Source: Myxococcales bacterium
GTDB lineage: Bacteria; Myxococcota; Myxococcia; Myxococcales; Myxococcaceae
Direction: 5' to 3'
NCBI GenBank assembly: GCA_020846875.1
Contig: JADLDB010000068.1
Span: 1 to 60,799 of the forward strand
Length of the DNA: 60,799 bases
This document shows, piece after piece, positions 1 to 8,370 of the stretch (the first letter of the stretch is position 1; every line of letters begins with the position of its first letter). Below the pieces are notes generated by a model that was given only the letters and a program-made list of their open reading frames with translations, made no database searches and was not told the DNA's origin. A program made the translations under genes and the position numbers.

Positions 1-72
1 CGAGGCGAAGCTGAGCTGCCACGGTGTGCGGCAGGGCGGCCAGTTGCGCCTCGCCCGGCGCGACGGGCGGCC

Positions 73-97
73 CCCTCACCCCTGGGAGGGGTGAGGG
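73..97. repeat. Perfect 10-bp hairpin
   Basis: The arms CCCTCACCCC (73-82) and GGGGTGAGGG (88-97) are exact reverse complements around a 5-base loop. No T-run follows on either strand, so it is not a standard intrinsic terminator. It lies downstream of the minus-strand TPR gene and could end or stabilise that transcript. C/T-A-rich hairpins of this kind are common between genes in GC-rich genomes. Confidence 0.6.
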
Positions 98-119
98 TGA
101 GGGGTGCGGGGTCGTCGTC

Positions 120-138
120 TTCCGGCCCAGGGCCGGAA
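120..138. repeat. 19-bp palindrome
   Basis: TTCCGGCCC and GGGCCGGAA flank a single central A, giving perfect dyad symmetry. It may be a structural element at the 3' side of the TPR gene. No T-run follows, and no specific function is evident. Confidence 0.5.
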
Positions 139-156
139 CGTCACCAGAGAGCCTCT

Positions 157-200
157 GCGCCGCAGGCGCACGTCACTTCGCCGCGCCGCAGGCGCACGTC
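157..200. repeat. Pair of 18-bp direct repeats
   Basis: The 18-mer GCGCCGCAGGCGCACGTC occurs exactly at 157-174 and 183-200. The second copy ends a few bases before the stop codon of the minus-strand TPR gene. This is probably a local slippage duplication. The rest of bases 1-204 shows no gene I can support. Confidence 0.6.
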
Positions 201-204
201 CCCC

Positions 205-522
205 TCAGAACTCCTCCGCCTCCCGAATCCTCTGCTCCAGGTCCGCCTGCAGGCTCATGTCCTTGCGCCCCAGCGGCGTCTGGAGCGCCCTCTCCCACTG
301 CGCCTTCGCCTGCACCTTGTCCCCCTGGCCCGCCCAGGCATCCCCCAACGCCACCAGCGCCGCCGCATAGGTGCCGTCCAGCCGCACCGCTTCGCCCAGC
401 GCCTTCACCGCCTCCACCCACCGCTTCTCGTCCAGGTACAGCCGCCCCAGCGAGAAGTGCCCCAGCGGCGAGTCGGGGAACTCCCGCACCATCTCGAGGA
501 ACATCGCTTCGCGCTCATTCAT
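205..522 (-). CDS. Small TPR-repeat protein
   Basis: This 105-residue protein is made almost entirely of two tetratricopeptide repeats, roughly residues 18-51 and 52-85, with the usual small/aromatic spacing (LGRLYLDEKRW, ALGDAWAGQGD). There is no signal peptide or membrane segment, so it is probably a cytoplasmic protein-interaction scaffold. An AGAGG sequence sits about 8 bases ahead of the ATG. The gene is divergent from the lipoprotein gene at 587, with a shared 64-bp upstream region. Its partner is unknown. Confidence 0.8.
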   Translation of the reverse strand: MNEREAMFLEMVREFPDSPLGHFSLGRLYLDEKRWVEAVKALGEAVRLDGTYAAALVALGDAWAGQGDKVQAKAQWERALQTPLGRKDMSLQADLEQRIREAEEF

Positions 523-586
523 GCGCCGTGCCTCTTACTCCCTTTGCCCGCTGGCCGCGCCGCCCGCCTCGTGCTGTGAGGGGCCC

Positions 587-1225
587 ATGCTCCGCCGCCT
601 CCTCGCCGTCGCCCTCCTCGCCCTCACCGGCTGCAAGAAGGAACAGCCTGCACCCGCGGCGCCCGCCCTCGCGCCCGCCGAGGTGACCTTGGAAGGCGCC
701 TACCACGCCGTCGCCTGCGGGGCCGTCACCGCCGTCTTCTCCGGCAACGCCGACGCCCTCAAGGACCTCACCCTCGACGGCCTCCCGCCGAAGTCCTTCG
801 GCGTCGAGGCCCTCTCCTTCCGCTTCGCTGACGGCTCCCAGAAGGGCTTCGCCCCAAGCGGCCAGCTCTTCTTCAGTGACTGGCGCTTCGACGTCTTCTC
901 CCCCGACTGCCAGTGGACCGCCCTCCTCGTCGACCACTACGGCCCCTACCACCTGGTGAAGACGGCCGACCTCCAGCGCTACCTCGCGGGCCAGGTGAGG
1001 CCCGTGGTGGTCAACGCCCGGGGCCCCGAGGCCAGCGTTCTCTCCGACGGCGCCTGGCGCCCCGACGGCGCCTTCGAGTTCTTCGCCAGTTGCTGCGGCG
1101 GCGCCCGCGTCCTCAAGGCCACCACCACCGGCGAGGTGTCCACCCTCTTCGAGGCCCCGGACGCACCGCAGGGCCTGCGCCGGGTGCGCGGCGGCTACGA
1201 GGTGGTGAAGCCCGCCGCGCGATGA
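587..1225 (+). CDS. Lipoprotein of unknown function
   Basis: The reading frame is open far upstream, but the ATG at 587 gives a typical lipoprotein signal: MLRRLLAVALLALTGC, with the Cys at residue 16 in a lipobox. The mature part (about 196 residues) starts with an Ala/Pro-rich linker and then a compact domain containing a Cys-Cys pair (ASCCGG) near residue 170. The phrase DWRFDVFSPDCQWTALLVDH suggests a globular, possibly disulphide-linked domain. I do not recognise the family. Likely location is the periplasmic face of a membrane. Confidence 0.75.
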   Translation: MLRRLLAVALLALTGCKKEQPAPAAPALAPAEVTLEGAYHAVACGAVTAVFSGNADALKDLTLDGLPPKSFGVEALSFRFADGSQKGFAPSGQLFFSDWRFDVFSPDCQWTALLVDHYGPYHLVKTADLQRYLAGQVRPVVVNARGPEASVLSDGAWRPDGAFEFFASCCGGARVLKATTTGEVSTLFEAPDAPQGLRRVRGGYEVVKPAAR

Positions 1226-1464
1226 GACGACAAACCAGAGCGCCTCTCTTGGTGCCGGACGGGAAGGCCGAGGACAGCGGCACCGTGGCCGCGTCGTCCA
1301 TGGCCGGCGCCTCCTCCGCGTGGGCCCCTTCCGCCCGGCGACACCGCCAGCGCCACCAGGGCGTCCTCAGGAAGTTGCGCCGTGCACGGCGGGGCACCTC
1401 GTGCTTCACTCGCTGCTCCCTCTCACGCCGTGCCGGCGGCTGTCCGGCCCCAGTCGGCTTCACC

Positions 1465-3495
1465 ATGCCCATGACGAAACTCCTCGGGGTGGCCCTTGCG
1501 GTGGTGTTCCTCTTCGCCGGCTGTGGAACCGACTCGCCCATGGACGGCGGCACCGGAGGTGGCGGTGACGCGGGCCTTGACGCAGGTGCCACCGACGCGG
1601 GAATGGACGCCGGCCCTCCGGACGCCGGCCCTCCGGACGCCGGCCCTCCGGACGCGGGCCTCGACGCGGGCTTCGACGCGGGCCTCGACGCAGGCCTCGA
1701 CGCAGGCTTCGACGCAGGCTTCGACGCAGGCTTTGACGCGGGCCTCGACGCAGGCCTCGACGCAGGCCTCGACGCAGGCCTCGACGCAGGCTTCGACGCA
1801 GGCTTCGACGCGGGTTTCGACGCGGGCTTCGACGCAGGCTTCGACGCGGGTGTGGACGCCGGAGGCTTCAACCCGGGCGTGTGGACCTGGCAGTCGCCAC
1901 TCCCGCAGGGCAACGACTTGTTCGCGGTGTGGGGCAGCAGCGCCAGCGACGTGTGGGTGGCCGGAGCGCTGGGCACCGCCGCACACTGGAACGGCACCGC
2001 CTGGTCGCTCGTCCCCAGCGGGACGTCGGCCTCCCTCAACGCCATCTGGGGCAGCGGGCCGGGCGACGTGTGGATGGGCGGAGACAACGGCACCCTGCTT
2101 CACTGGAACGGCACGGCCTTCAGCTCGGTCCCCAGCGGCACGACGCGGACGCTGCGCGCCCTCTGGGGCAGCGGGGCCAGCGACGTGTGGGCGGTGGGCG
2201 ACCTCGGCGTGCGCCTGCACTGGAACGGCACGGCCTGGAGTGTGGACTCTGCGGGCTCGTCGCCGACGCTCTACGGGCTGTGGGGCAGCTCGAGCAGCGA
2301 CGTGTGGGCGGTGGGCCAGGGCGGCACCATCCTCCACTGGACGGGCGCGGCGTGGAGCCCGGTGACCAGCGGCACCATGGCCATCCTCTTCTCCGTCAGC
2401 GGGTCCGGCCCCAACGACGTGTGGGCGGTGGGCGAGTCGGGCGTCGCCCGCAAATGGGACGGCAGCGCCTGGTCGGCGCAGAGCTCCGGCAGCGGCTTCG
2501 CCCTCAACTGCGTGCGCGCGGTGAGCGCGACGGACGTGTGGGCCGCCGGAGTCCACCTTCGCCGCTACAACGGCGTCACCTGGAGCAGCGTGCCGAACGA
2601 CTCGCAGCAGACGATCAACGGGGCCTGGTCCAGCGGGCCCAACGACGTGTGGCTCGTCGGCGACAACGGCGCCATCCTGCGGTGGAACGGCACGACGGCG
2701 GTGGTCCTCACCAGAATCGGCGGCGCCTACCGGGGGGCGTGGGGCACGGGCCCCAACGAGGCGTGGCTGGTGGGCGACGACGGGGTGCTGCGCTGGAATG
2801 GCACCGCGTGGGTGACGGAGCCCGTCAGCAACTCCAACCCGCTGTACGCCGTGCACGGCACCGGCTCCAGCGACGTGTGGGTGGTCGGCCTGACCGGCAC
2901 GGTGCAGCACTGGGACGGCGTGGACTGGTTGGACAACGCGCCGGCAGGGACGGTGAATTTCCGCGCGGTGTGGGCCAGCGCCGCCGACGACGTGTGGGTG
3001 GCCGGCGACGGCGACTTCGCCCACTGGAATGGCACCACCTGGTCCACCGTCTCGACGGGCTCGCTGGACGGCTTCCGGGGCCTGTGGGGCGCTTCGGCCA
3101 ACGACCTCTGGGCGGTCGGCGACAGCGGAGAAATCCGCCGGTGGGACGGGCTGATGTGGAACGCGGTCCCCAGCGGCACCACCAGCAACCTCTACGCAGC
3201 GTGGGGCAGCGCCGCCAACAACGTGTGGATTGTCGGTGACGGGGTGACGCTGAGATGGAACGGCTCCATGCTGATTTCCTACTCCAACGGCACCTCCCTC
3301 CTCCGCGCAGTCCACGGCCTCTCCGCGAGCAACGTCACCGCCGTGGGCGACACCGGCGTCATCCGCCGGTGGAACGGCCTCAGTTGGGTGGCCGGGACCA
3401 GCCCCAGCAACAACGTCTTCCACACCGTCTGGGGCAGCGGCCCCTCGGACATCCGCATCGGCGGCGAAACCTCCACCATCCTCATCGGGCCGTGA
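1465..3495 (+). CDS. Lipoprotein with DAG-rich linker and beta-propeller-like repeats
   Basis: The ATG at 1465 (alternative ATG at 1471) opens a lipoprotein signal ending in FLFAGCG. After it comes a roughly 100-residue linker of Asp-Ala-Gly and Pro-Asp-Ala-Gly units, then about 13 repeats of around 40 residues. Each repeat has the pattern WGS.ASDVW.VG...G...HWNG..WS.VPSGT, and the last is incomplete. The Trp/Asp periodicity suggests a beta-propeller or solenoid displayed at the cell surface on a flexible stalk. Such proteins are frequent in myxobacteria, usually without known function. The long overlapping minus-strand frames across the linker are shadows. Confidence 0.85.
   Translation: MPMTKLLGVALAVVFLFAGCGTDSPMDGGTGGGGDAGLDAGATDAGMDAGPPDAGPPDAGPPDAGLDAGFDAGLDAGLDAGFDAGFDAGFDAGLDAGLDAGLDAGLDAGFDAGFDAGFDAGFDAGFDAGVDAGGFNPGVWTWQSPLPQGNDLFAVWGSSASDVWVAGALGTAAHWNGTAWSLVPSGTSASLNAIWGSGPGDVWMGGDNGTLLHWNGTAFSSVPSGTTRTLRALWGSGASDVWAVGDLGVRLHWNGTAWSVDSAGSSPTLYGLWGSSSSDVWAVGQGGTILHWTGAAWSPVTSGTMAILFSVSGSGPNDVWAVGESGVARKWDGSAWSAQSSGSGFALNCVRAVSATDVWAAGVHLRRYNGVTWSSVPNDSQQTINGAWSSGPNDVWLVGDNGAILRWNGTTAVVLTRIGGAYRGAWGTGPNEAWLVGDDGVLRWNGTAWVTEPVSNSNPLYAVHGTGSSDVWVVGLTGTVQHWDGVDWLDNAPAGTVNFRAVWASAADDVWVAGDGDFAHWNGTTWSTVSTGSLDGFRGLWGASANDLWAVGDSGEIRRWDGLMWNAVPSGTTSNLYAAWGSAANNVWIVGDGVTLRWNGSMLISYSNGTSLLRAVHGLSASNVTAVGDTGVIRRWNGLSWVAGTSPSNNVFHTVWGSGPSDIRIGGETSTILIGP
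1613..1863 (+). repeat. Tandem 9-12 bp repeats encoding the DAG linker
   Basis: Units such as GACGCAGGCCTC and GACGCAGGCTTC recur head to tail, with a short run of GACGCCGGCCCTCCG units at the start. All keep the coding frame and encode DAGL, DAGF or DAGPP. The repeat is prone to length change by slippage, so the linker length probably varies among relatives. Confidence 0.85.
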
Positions 3496-3549
3496 CGTCC
3501 ACCCGGCAGTAGCAGCCGCGTCCGGGCGGCGGTTAGGGTGCGCCGCACC

Positions 3550-4806
3550 ATGCCGTCGTTGAAGCCCCTGGCCCAGGCCGCCAAACACGCCGCCAGAACC
3601 CTGGCGAACGCCTCCACCGCGCAGAAGGACGACGCCTTGCGCGCGATGGCAAAGGAGCTGCGGGCGGCGAGCGCGGCCATCTGCGAGGCCAACACGGCGG
3701 ACGTGGCGGCGGCGAAGGCCGCGGGGAAGAACGAAGCCTTCCTCGACCGGCTGACGCTGGACGGCCCGCGGGTGGAGGCGATGGCGAAGGCGGTGGAGGC
3801 GGTGTGCGGCCTCGCCGACCCGGTGGGCGAAGTCACCGAGCGCTGGACGCGCCCCAACGGACTCGTGGTGCGGAAGGTGCGGCTGCCCCTGGGCGTGGTG
3901 CTGATGATTTACGAGTCGCGGCCCAACGTGACCTCCGACGCGGCCGCGCTGTGCCTCAAGAGCGGAAACGCGGCCATCCTGCGCGGGGGCAGCGAGTCCT
4001 TCGCCTCCAACCACGCCCTCGCGAAGGCGCTGGCGCGCGGCGTGGAATCCGTCGGCCTGCCGGCAGAGGTGGTGCAGTTGGTGCCGTCCACCGACCGGGC
4101 CTCGCTGCTGGAGCTGCTCACCTTCGAGGGCCTCATCGACCTCTGCATCCCGCGGGGCGGGGAAGGCCTCATCCGCTTCGTGGTGGAGAACGCGCGGGTG
4201 CCGGTGGTGAAGCACTACCAGGGGGTGTGCCACGTGTACGTGCACGCCGCGGCGGACCTGGCGATGGCCGAGCGCCTCATCGTCAACGCCAAGGCGTCGC
4301 GGCCGGGGGTGTGCAACGCGGCGGAGTGCCTGCTGGTGGACCGCGCAGTCGCCTCGAAGTTCCTCCCGGCGGCGGGGCGGGCGCTGGTGGCGAAGAGGGT
4401 CGAGCTGCGCGGCGACGAGGAGACGGTGCGGCTGCTCCAGGCGGCGGACGTACCGGTGAAGGCGGCGCAGCCCGAGGACTGGGGGAAGGAGTTCCTCGAC
4501 CTCATCCTCGCGGTGAAGGTGGTGGAGGGCCTCGACGACGCGCTCGCCCACATCGCGCGCTACGGCAGCGAGCACACCGAGGCCATCGCGACGAAGGACC
4601 CGGCGGCCGCGCAGCGCTTCACCCGGGAGGTGTGCGCCTCGGCGGTGATGGTGAACGCGTCGACGCGCTTCAACGACGGCGGCGAACTGGGCCTGGGCGC
4701 GGAGGTGGGCATCAGCACCAGCCGGCTGCACGCCTTCGGGCCGATGGGGCTGAAGGAGCTAACCTCGCAGAAGTACGTCGTCGAGGGCGACGGCCAGGTG
4801 CGGTGA
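3550..4806 (+). CDS. proA: Glutamate-5-semialdehyde dehydrogenase (gamma-glutamyl phosphate reductase)
   Basis: ProA reduces gamma-glutamyl phosphate to glutamate-5-semialdehyde with NADPH, the second step of proline synthesis, in the cytosol. The 418-residue product matches the usual length of about 417. Family hallmarks include [19 protein letters not shown], the catalytic-cysteine segment [15 protein letters not shown] (Cys at about residue 255) and [20 protein letters not shown] near the end. I chose ATG 3550 over the in-frame GTG at 3538 because the protein then begins like relatives. proB is not nearby, so the two steps are encoded apart. Confidence 0.96.
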   Translation: MPSLKPLAQAAKHAARTLANASTAQKDDALRAMAKELRAASAAICEANTADVAAAKAAGKNEAFLDRLTLDGPRVEAMAKAVEAVCGLADPVGEVTERWTRPNGLVVRKVRLPLGVVLMIYESRPNVTSDAAALCLKSGNAAILRGGSESFASNHALAKALARGVESVGLPAEVVQLVPSTDRASLLELLTFEGLIDLCIPRGGEGLIRFVVENARVPVVKHYQGVCHVYVHAAADLAMAERLIVNAKASRPGVCNAAECLLVDRAVASKFLPAAGRALVAKRVELRGDEETVRLLQAADVPVKAAQPEDWGKEFLDLILAVKVVEGLDDALAHIARYGSEHTEAIATKDPAAAQRFTREVCASAVMVNASTRFNDGGELGLGAEVGISTSRLHAFGPMGLKELTSQKYVVEGDGQVR

Positions 4807-4884
4807 TGGACTCGCGCCTGGGGTCCTTTGACGCCGACTTCGGGCGCGTGGCGGGGCTTCCGCTGGACTCTGCTGCGCTGACGG

Positions 4885-5622
4885 CTACCGCTTGAGCAGC
4901 CCGTACTTCCCGATGGCGTACAGCGCCCGCACGCCGTCCTTCCAGCCGATCTTCTTCCCCTCCTCGTACGTTCGCCCGAAGTAGCTGATGGGCACCTCGT
5001 ACACGCGCACGTTGGCGCGGCCCACCTTGGCGGTCAGCTCGGGCTCGATGCCGAAGCGGTCCTCCTCCAGGGTGAAGGACGACAGCACCTCGCGGCGGAA
5101 GGCCTTGTAGCAGGTCTCCATGTCGGTGAGGTTCAGCCCGCTGGTCATGTTGGACAGCGTGGTGAGGCCCCAGTTCACCACCGCGTGCCAGTAGTAGAGG
5201 ACGCGGCGCGTCTCGCCGGTGAAGCGGCTGCCGAACACCACGTCGGCGTTGCCCTGCACGATGGGCGCGATGACGCGGGGGATGTCGCGCGGGTCGTACT
5301 CGAGGTCCGCGTCCTGCACGATGACGATGTCCCCCGTCGCCGCCGCGAAGCCGCGCCGCAGCGCCGCGCCCTTGCCCTGGTTCCTCGGCTGCAGCAGCAC
5401 CACGAAGCGATTCTCGTTGGCCGGGCGCGCGCCCTCCAGCGCGGCCAGCCCCTTCGCCTGCACCGCCTCGAGGAACTCCCGGCTGCCGTCGGTGCTGCAG
5501 TCGTCGACCAGCACGACTTCCTTCCGGAAGTCGACGGCCACCACCCGGCGCAGGAGCTCCGCCAGCGTCCTCACTTCGTTGAAGACGGGCACCACCAGCG
5601 ACACCAGCGGCGAGGGGCTCAC
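4885..5622 (-). CDS. Family 2 glycosyltransferase, dolichyl/polyprenyl-phosphate mannosyltransferase type
   Basis: The 245-residue GT-A enzyme opens with the family strand VSLVVPVFNE (residues 7-16), followed by VDDCSTDGS (39-47, nucleotide binding) and VQDADLEYDP (102-111, metal-binding DAD). The tail contains SYFGRTYEEGKKIGWKDG, typical of DPM1/DPMS-like proteins. There is no membrane anchor, so it is probably a soluble or peripheral enzyme moving a sugar from a nucleotide donor to a lipid phosphate. Acceptor and sugar cannot be told from sequence. A diverged copy of its 5' end lies at about 6382-6475. Confidence 0.9.
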   Translation of the reverse strand: MSPSPLVSLVVPVFNEVRTLAELLRRVVAVDFRKEVVLVDDCSTDGSREFLEAVQAKGLAALEGARPANENRFVVLLQPRNQGKGAALRRGFAAATGDIVIVQDADLEYDPRDIPRVIAPIVQGNADVVFGSRFTGETRRVLYYWHAVVNWGLTTLSNMTSGLNLTDMETCYKAFRREVLSSFTLEEDRFGIEPELTAKVGRANVRVYEVPISYFGRTYEEGKKIGWKDGVRALYAIGKYGLLKR

Positions 5623-5690
5623 GGTGAGGTGCCGCCTACCACGCTTCTTCCGTCAGACGCTGCGCTTCTTGTCGCGGGCCCCCGCGCGCT
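5588..5690. repeat. Direct repeat, copy A (5' end of the glycosyltransferase gene)
   Basis: This stretch, covering the first codons and the upstream region of the glycosyltransferase gene, is similar to 6382-6475. The best part is GGCACCACCAGCGACACCAG with one mismatch, continuing through GGCGAGGG. A second matching block is the GCGCTTCTTG.../GCGCTTGTTG... segment at 5662 and 6446. The offset is about 784-794 bases. Confidence 0.6.
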
Positions 5691-5933
5691 CTTGCGACTC
5701 CAGCATGGTGGCCCCGGTGTCGAAGCGCAGGTCTTTGGCAACTGCGCCTCGGTGGGCGGGGAGTGCGCCTTCACCCCCGCGGCCTCAAGCTTCGAGAGGA
5801 AGTCCAGCTGCGCGATGAGCGCCGCGTCTCCGGACATCGCCACCGGCTTGTGCCGGCCCGTCATCTGCTTCGCGGGCTGGAACCCGGAGTCCACCGCGGG
5901 CTGCGGCGAGGAGGCGGGAAGCACCGGGGTCAC
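5653..5933 (-). pseudogene. Frameshifted remnant of an unknown gene
   Basis: The minus strand from a GTG at 5933 reads a plausible protein with SGDAALIAQLDFLSKLEAAG. It then runs into a low-quality tail in the same frame. In the neighbouring frame the sequence continues sensibly as AKDLRFDTGATMLESQERAG and stops at 5653 after ARDKKRSV. A frameshift at about 5735-5750 would join the two parts. The family is not recognised. This is one of several gene remains between the glycosyltransferase and the kinase gene. Confidence 0.45.
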
Positions 5934-5962
5934 CCGCGCGGAACGCCCCTCGGCACTCCTCC

Positions 5963-6092
5963 TTACAGCGACGCGCTGTACTTCTGGTGCATCCAGTCGC
6001 CGGCGATGCGCGCGGTGGGCGGCGGCGCCCTCAAGCCGTCCTGGGCGCGCGAGGAGCCACGCCTCGACAGGCTGGGCAACTGGCGGCGCTGA
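5963..6092 (-). pseudogene. C-terminal gene fragment
   Basis: A minus-strand frame without a convincing start ends in ARIAGDWMHQKYSASL followed by TAA and then GGAGGA. The end looks like a genuine protein terminus with a ribosome-binding-like sequence after it, leading to the remnant that begins at 5933. Upstream the frame turns Arg/Pro-rich, so only the last part appears to be old coding sequence. Function unknown. Confidence 0.35.
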
Positions 6093-6098
6093 AGGACC

Positions 6099-6320
6099 TC
6101 AGGCGGCGGGCGCGCCGTCGGGCTTGAGCGTCAGGTTGCCCGTCTTCGGGTCGAACACCACCGCCCACTTCTTCCCGTCCTCGGCGGTGAAGCGGGCGGT
6201 GAAGTCGGTGTTGCTGCGCGCCTCGCCGATGAGGAACTTCGCGTAGCTCTTGTCCCGGGCGTACAGCGCCTTGAGGGCGGTGATGCCGTCTGGATCCCCG
6301 ACGAAGTCCACGCAGGCCAA
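6099..6320 (-). pseudogene. Fragment of a small unknown protein
   Basis: Seventy-three codons read a credible globular sequence (ALYARDKSYAKFLIGEARSN, then VVFDPKTGNLTLKPDGAPAA to the stop). A TAG in the same frame lies just before the only start, a TTG at 6320. No ribosome-binding site is visible and the sequence ahead is unlike the backbone, so the 5' part of the gene has probably been lost. It could also be a short functional gene with a weak start. Confidence 0.45.
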
Positions 6321-6381
6321 ACGCTACACCAGAATGGGGGCTCACCTGGGTGAGAGTCCCGCACGGTAATCGCCGGAGACC

Positions 6382-6475
6382 GGCACCACCAGCGACCCCA
6401 GCGGCGAGGGACTCGAAGTGCGTGCCGCCCAATCCCTCGGTCGCGGCGCTTGTTGCCGTGGGCGCCCGCGCGCCT
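6382..6475. repeat. Direct repeat, copy B (decayed glycosyltransferase 5' end)
   Basis: Read on the minus strand, this copy encodes SPSPLGSLVVPVSG, nearly identical to the glycosyltransferase start SPSPLVSLVVPVF, before the match ends. It indicates that a second copy of the gene start, or a tandem duplication, once lay here and has been mostly deleted. Confidence 0.6.
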
Positions 6476-6513
6476 GGGGGCTTCGCCCGCACCGACTGCG
6501 AGGTCCCGGCGCG

Positions 6514-8370
6514 TCAGTCACCCCCCTGCCGGGCCGGCGTCACCCGCCGGCGCCGCCACGACCGCAGCCCCACGGCGACCGCCGACACCGCCGTGATGGA
6601 CGTCACGCCGAACAGCGGCTCGGCCGCCGCCGGAAACGCCAGCGCCAGGCCCTGCCCGACGAAGCACACCACCGCACCGGCCACGAAGCTCGAGTGGAAG
6701 ACCGCGGCGCCAATCGACATCGTCAACGCGACGACCGACAGGTCGACCGTCAGCGCCTGCGCGCGCGACCAGCCCATCATCGCGGCCGTCGTGCGCGTGG
6801 AGATCTGCGCCAGCGTCGTCGTCAGCACCAGCGCCGAGAGCTGCCGGTTGAGCGTCGAGCTCCGCAGCAGGGCGCGGTGCGACCAGCTCCACGCCCCGAA
6901 GCCGACGAGGAAGGCGATGGACGACACAGTCAGCGACCACCGGCTCGCGTAGAGAGCCGGCCACACCAGCCGCGCCGAGTTGAACACCACCATCATCACC
7001 ACCACGCCGAGCAGGAACGTCACGCGCTGGCGCTGCCCGATGTCGGGGTCGAGCCCGCGCGCGCGCGCCTGCATCACCGCGGCTTCTTCCACCGCGGCGC
7101 GCACGCGCCCGGCCAGGCCCGCCGGTGGGCCCGGGTGCTCGCGCAACAGCGCCTCGGCGACGTCTGGCTGGCCCTCCTCCAGGGCCCACCCCACGCGGCC
7201 CTCAATCAACACCGTCTCGAAGGCCCGCGCCGCGCCGTTCTCGGGCCACAGCTCGAGGGCGGCGCGAAGCGTGTGCGCGGCCGCGCCCGCCGTCACCCAC
7301 GCGTCGGCCCTCGTGCGCTCGCGCTGCGCGGTGGCGGTGCGCCACAAGGCGCCCGCTCGCCGTACGAGCCGGTCCGAGTCGGTGTGTCGCAGGCACGCCT
7401 CCAACGCCTGCTTCAGCGCCAGCATCGAGCCGAAGCGCGCGGCAGGGTCGACCGCCAACGCGCGCTCGGCCACCGCGACGAGGTCCGCCCGCGGCCCCGG
7501 CGGAAACGAGCACGCGTACAGCCCGCCCACGCGCTCGGCGCGCGAGCGCCCGAGGAAAGGCGCGCGGCCATACAGCACCTCGTACAGGCAGGCGCCCACC
7601 AGCCAGAGGTCCGTCGCCTCCGAGAGCCGCGCCTCCTGCAGTTGCTCGGGCGCCATGTACGCGAGCGTGCCGCCGCCGACGGTGTCGTGCACGCACGGCA
7701 GGCCGCGCTGCGCGTCCGCCCTCAGCAGTCCGCCGAGACCCCAGTCGGTCAGGTACACCTCCCCGAACGAGCCCACCATCACGTTGGCCGGCTTCACGTC
7801 GCGGTGAATGACGCCGCGCGCATGGGCGAAGGCCAGCGCGTCACACACCGTCAGCAACACGCGCAGGTGCCACTCGAGCGCCGGCTGGCCGAAGCGCGCC
7901 TCGACAGCCTCCGGGTGCCTCAGCAGCCCCGACCAGGGCTCGCCCTCGACGCGCTTGAACACCACCATCGGCCGCCCCGCCTCGTCGGTGGCGATGAAGT
8001 GCACGGGCACGATGGCGGGGTGCTCCAACACCCCCTGCAGCCGCGCCTCCTGAATCAGCAGGGCGTCGTCGTGGGCTTCGTCGCGCAGGGCGCGCTTCAC
8101 GGCCACGTCCCGCTCGAGCCCGCCCTGTGTCGCCAGCGTCACCGTCGCCATCCCGCCGCGGCCGAGCTCGCGGCCGAACGTCAGCGCGTTGTCCAGCTCG
8201 ACGCGTCCGACGGGCCCGGCGCTCGCCACCGTCGGCGCGTTGTGCGTCGACAGCAGCTTCGCCAGCGCCGCCCGCAGCCCCTCGTCGGCGTCGAGGCGTC
8301 GCTCGAAGGCCTCGAGCTCTTCGCCGCTGAGCTCGCCCCGCGCGAAGCGCTGCAGTTGCGCGTCACTCAT
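6514..8370 (-). CDS. Membrane-anchored Hanks-type Ser/Thr protein kinase
   Basis: The 618-residue protein has a polar N-terminal helical stretch (residues 1-45). A kinase domain follows (about 62-330): glycine loop GRELGRGGMA, Lys92, HRDVKPAN at 189-196, DWG in place of DFG at 209-211, and AYMAPEQ. A linker leads to a C-terminal half with five or six hydrophobic helices. Catalytic Lys and both Asp residues are present, so it should be active despite DWG. The start overlaps the stop of the sigma-factor gene by 8 bases, so the two are translationally coupled and the kinase probably acts on that sigma factor's pathway. Confidence 0.9.
   Translation of the reverse strand: MSDAQLQRFARGELSGEELEAFERRLDADEGLRAALAKLLSTHNAPTVASAGPVGRVELDNALTFGRELGRGGMATVTLATQGGLERDVAVKRALRDEAHDDALLIQEARLQGVLEHPAIVPVHFIATDEAGRPMVVFKRVEGEPWSGLLRHPEAVEARFGQPALEWHLRVLLTVCDALAFAHARGVIHRDVKPANVMVGSFGEVYLTDWGLGGLLRADAQRGLPCVHDTVGGGTLAYMAPEQLQEARLSEATDLWLVGACLYEVLYGRAPFLGRSRAERVGGLYACSFPPGPRADLVAVAERALAVDPAARFGSMLALKQALEACLRHTDSDRLVRRAGALWRTATAQRERTRADAWVTAGAAAHTLRAALELWPENGAARAFETVLIEGRVGWALEEGQPDVAEALLREHPGPPAGLAGRVRAAVEEAAVMQARARGLDPDIGQRQRVTFLLGVVVMMVVFNSARLVWPALYASRWSLTVSSIAFLVGFGAWSWSHRALLRSSTLNRQLSALVLTTTLAQISTRTTAAMMGWSRAQALTVDLSVVALTMSIGAAVFHSSFVAGAVVCFVGQGLALAFPAAAEPLFGVTSITAVSAVAVGLRSWRRRRVTPARQGGD

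Noticed and set aside
73-138. Hairpins considered as intrinsic terminators
   Set aside because: Neither is followed by a T-run on either strand; kept only as structural repeats.
1568-1863. Tandem 12-bp repeats considered as a CRISPR-like array
   Set aside because: Units are adjacent with no spacers and keep a coding frame for a DAG linker.
1423-4731. 1102-codon minus-strand open frame across the DAG protein and proA
   Set aside because: Arg/His/Ala-rich shadow of two well-supported plus-strand genes; no domain, no ribosome-binding site.
4807-4884. 29-codon plus-strand frame after proA
   Set aside because: No ribosome-binding site and no recognisable features.
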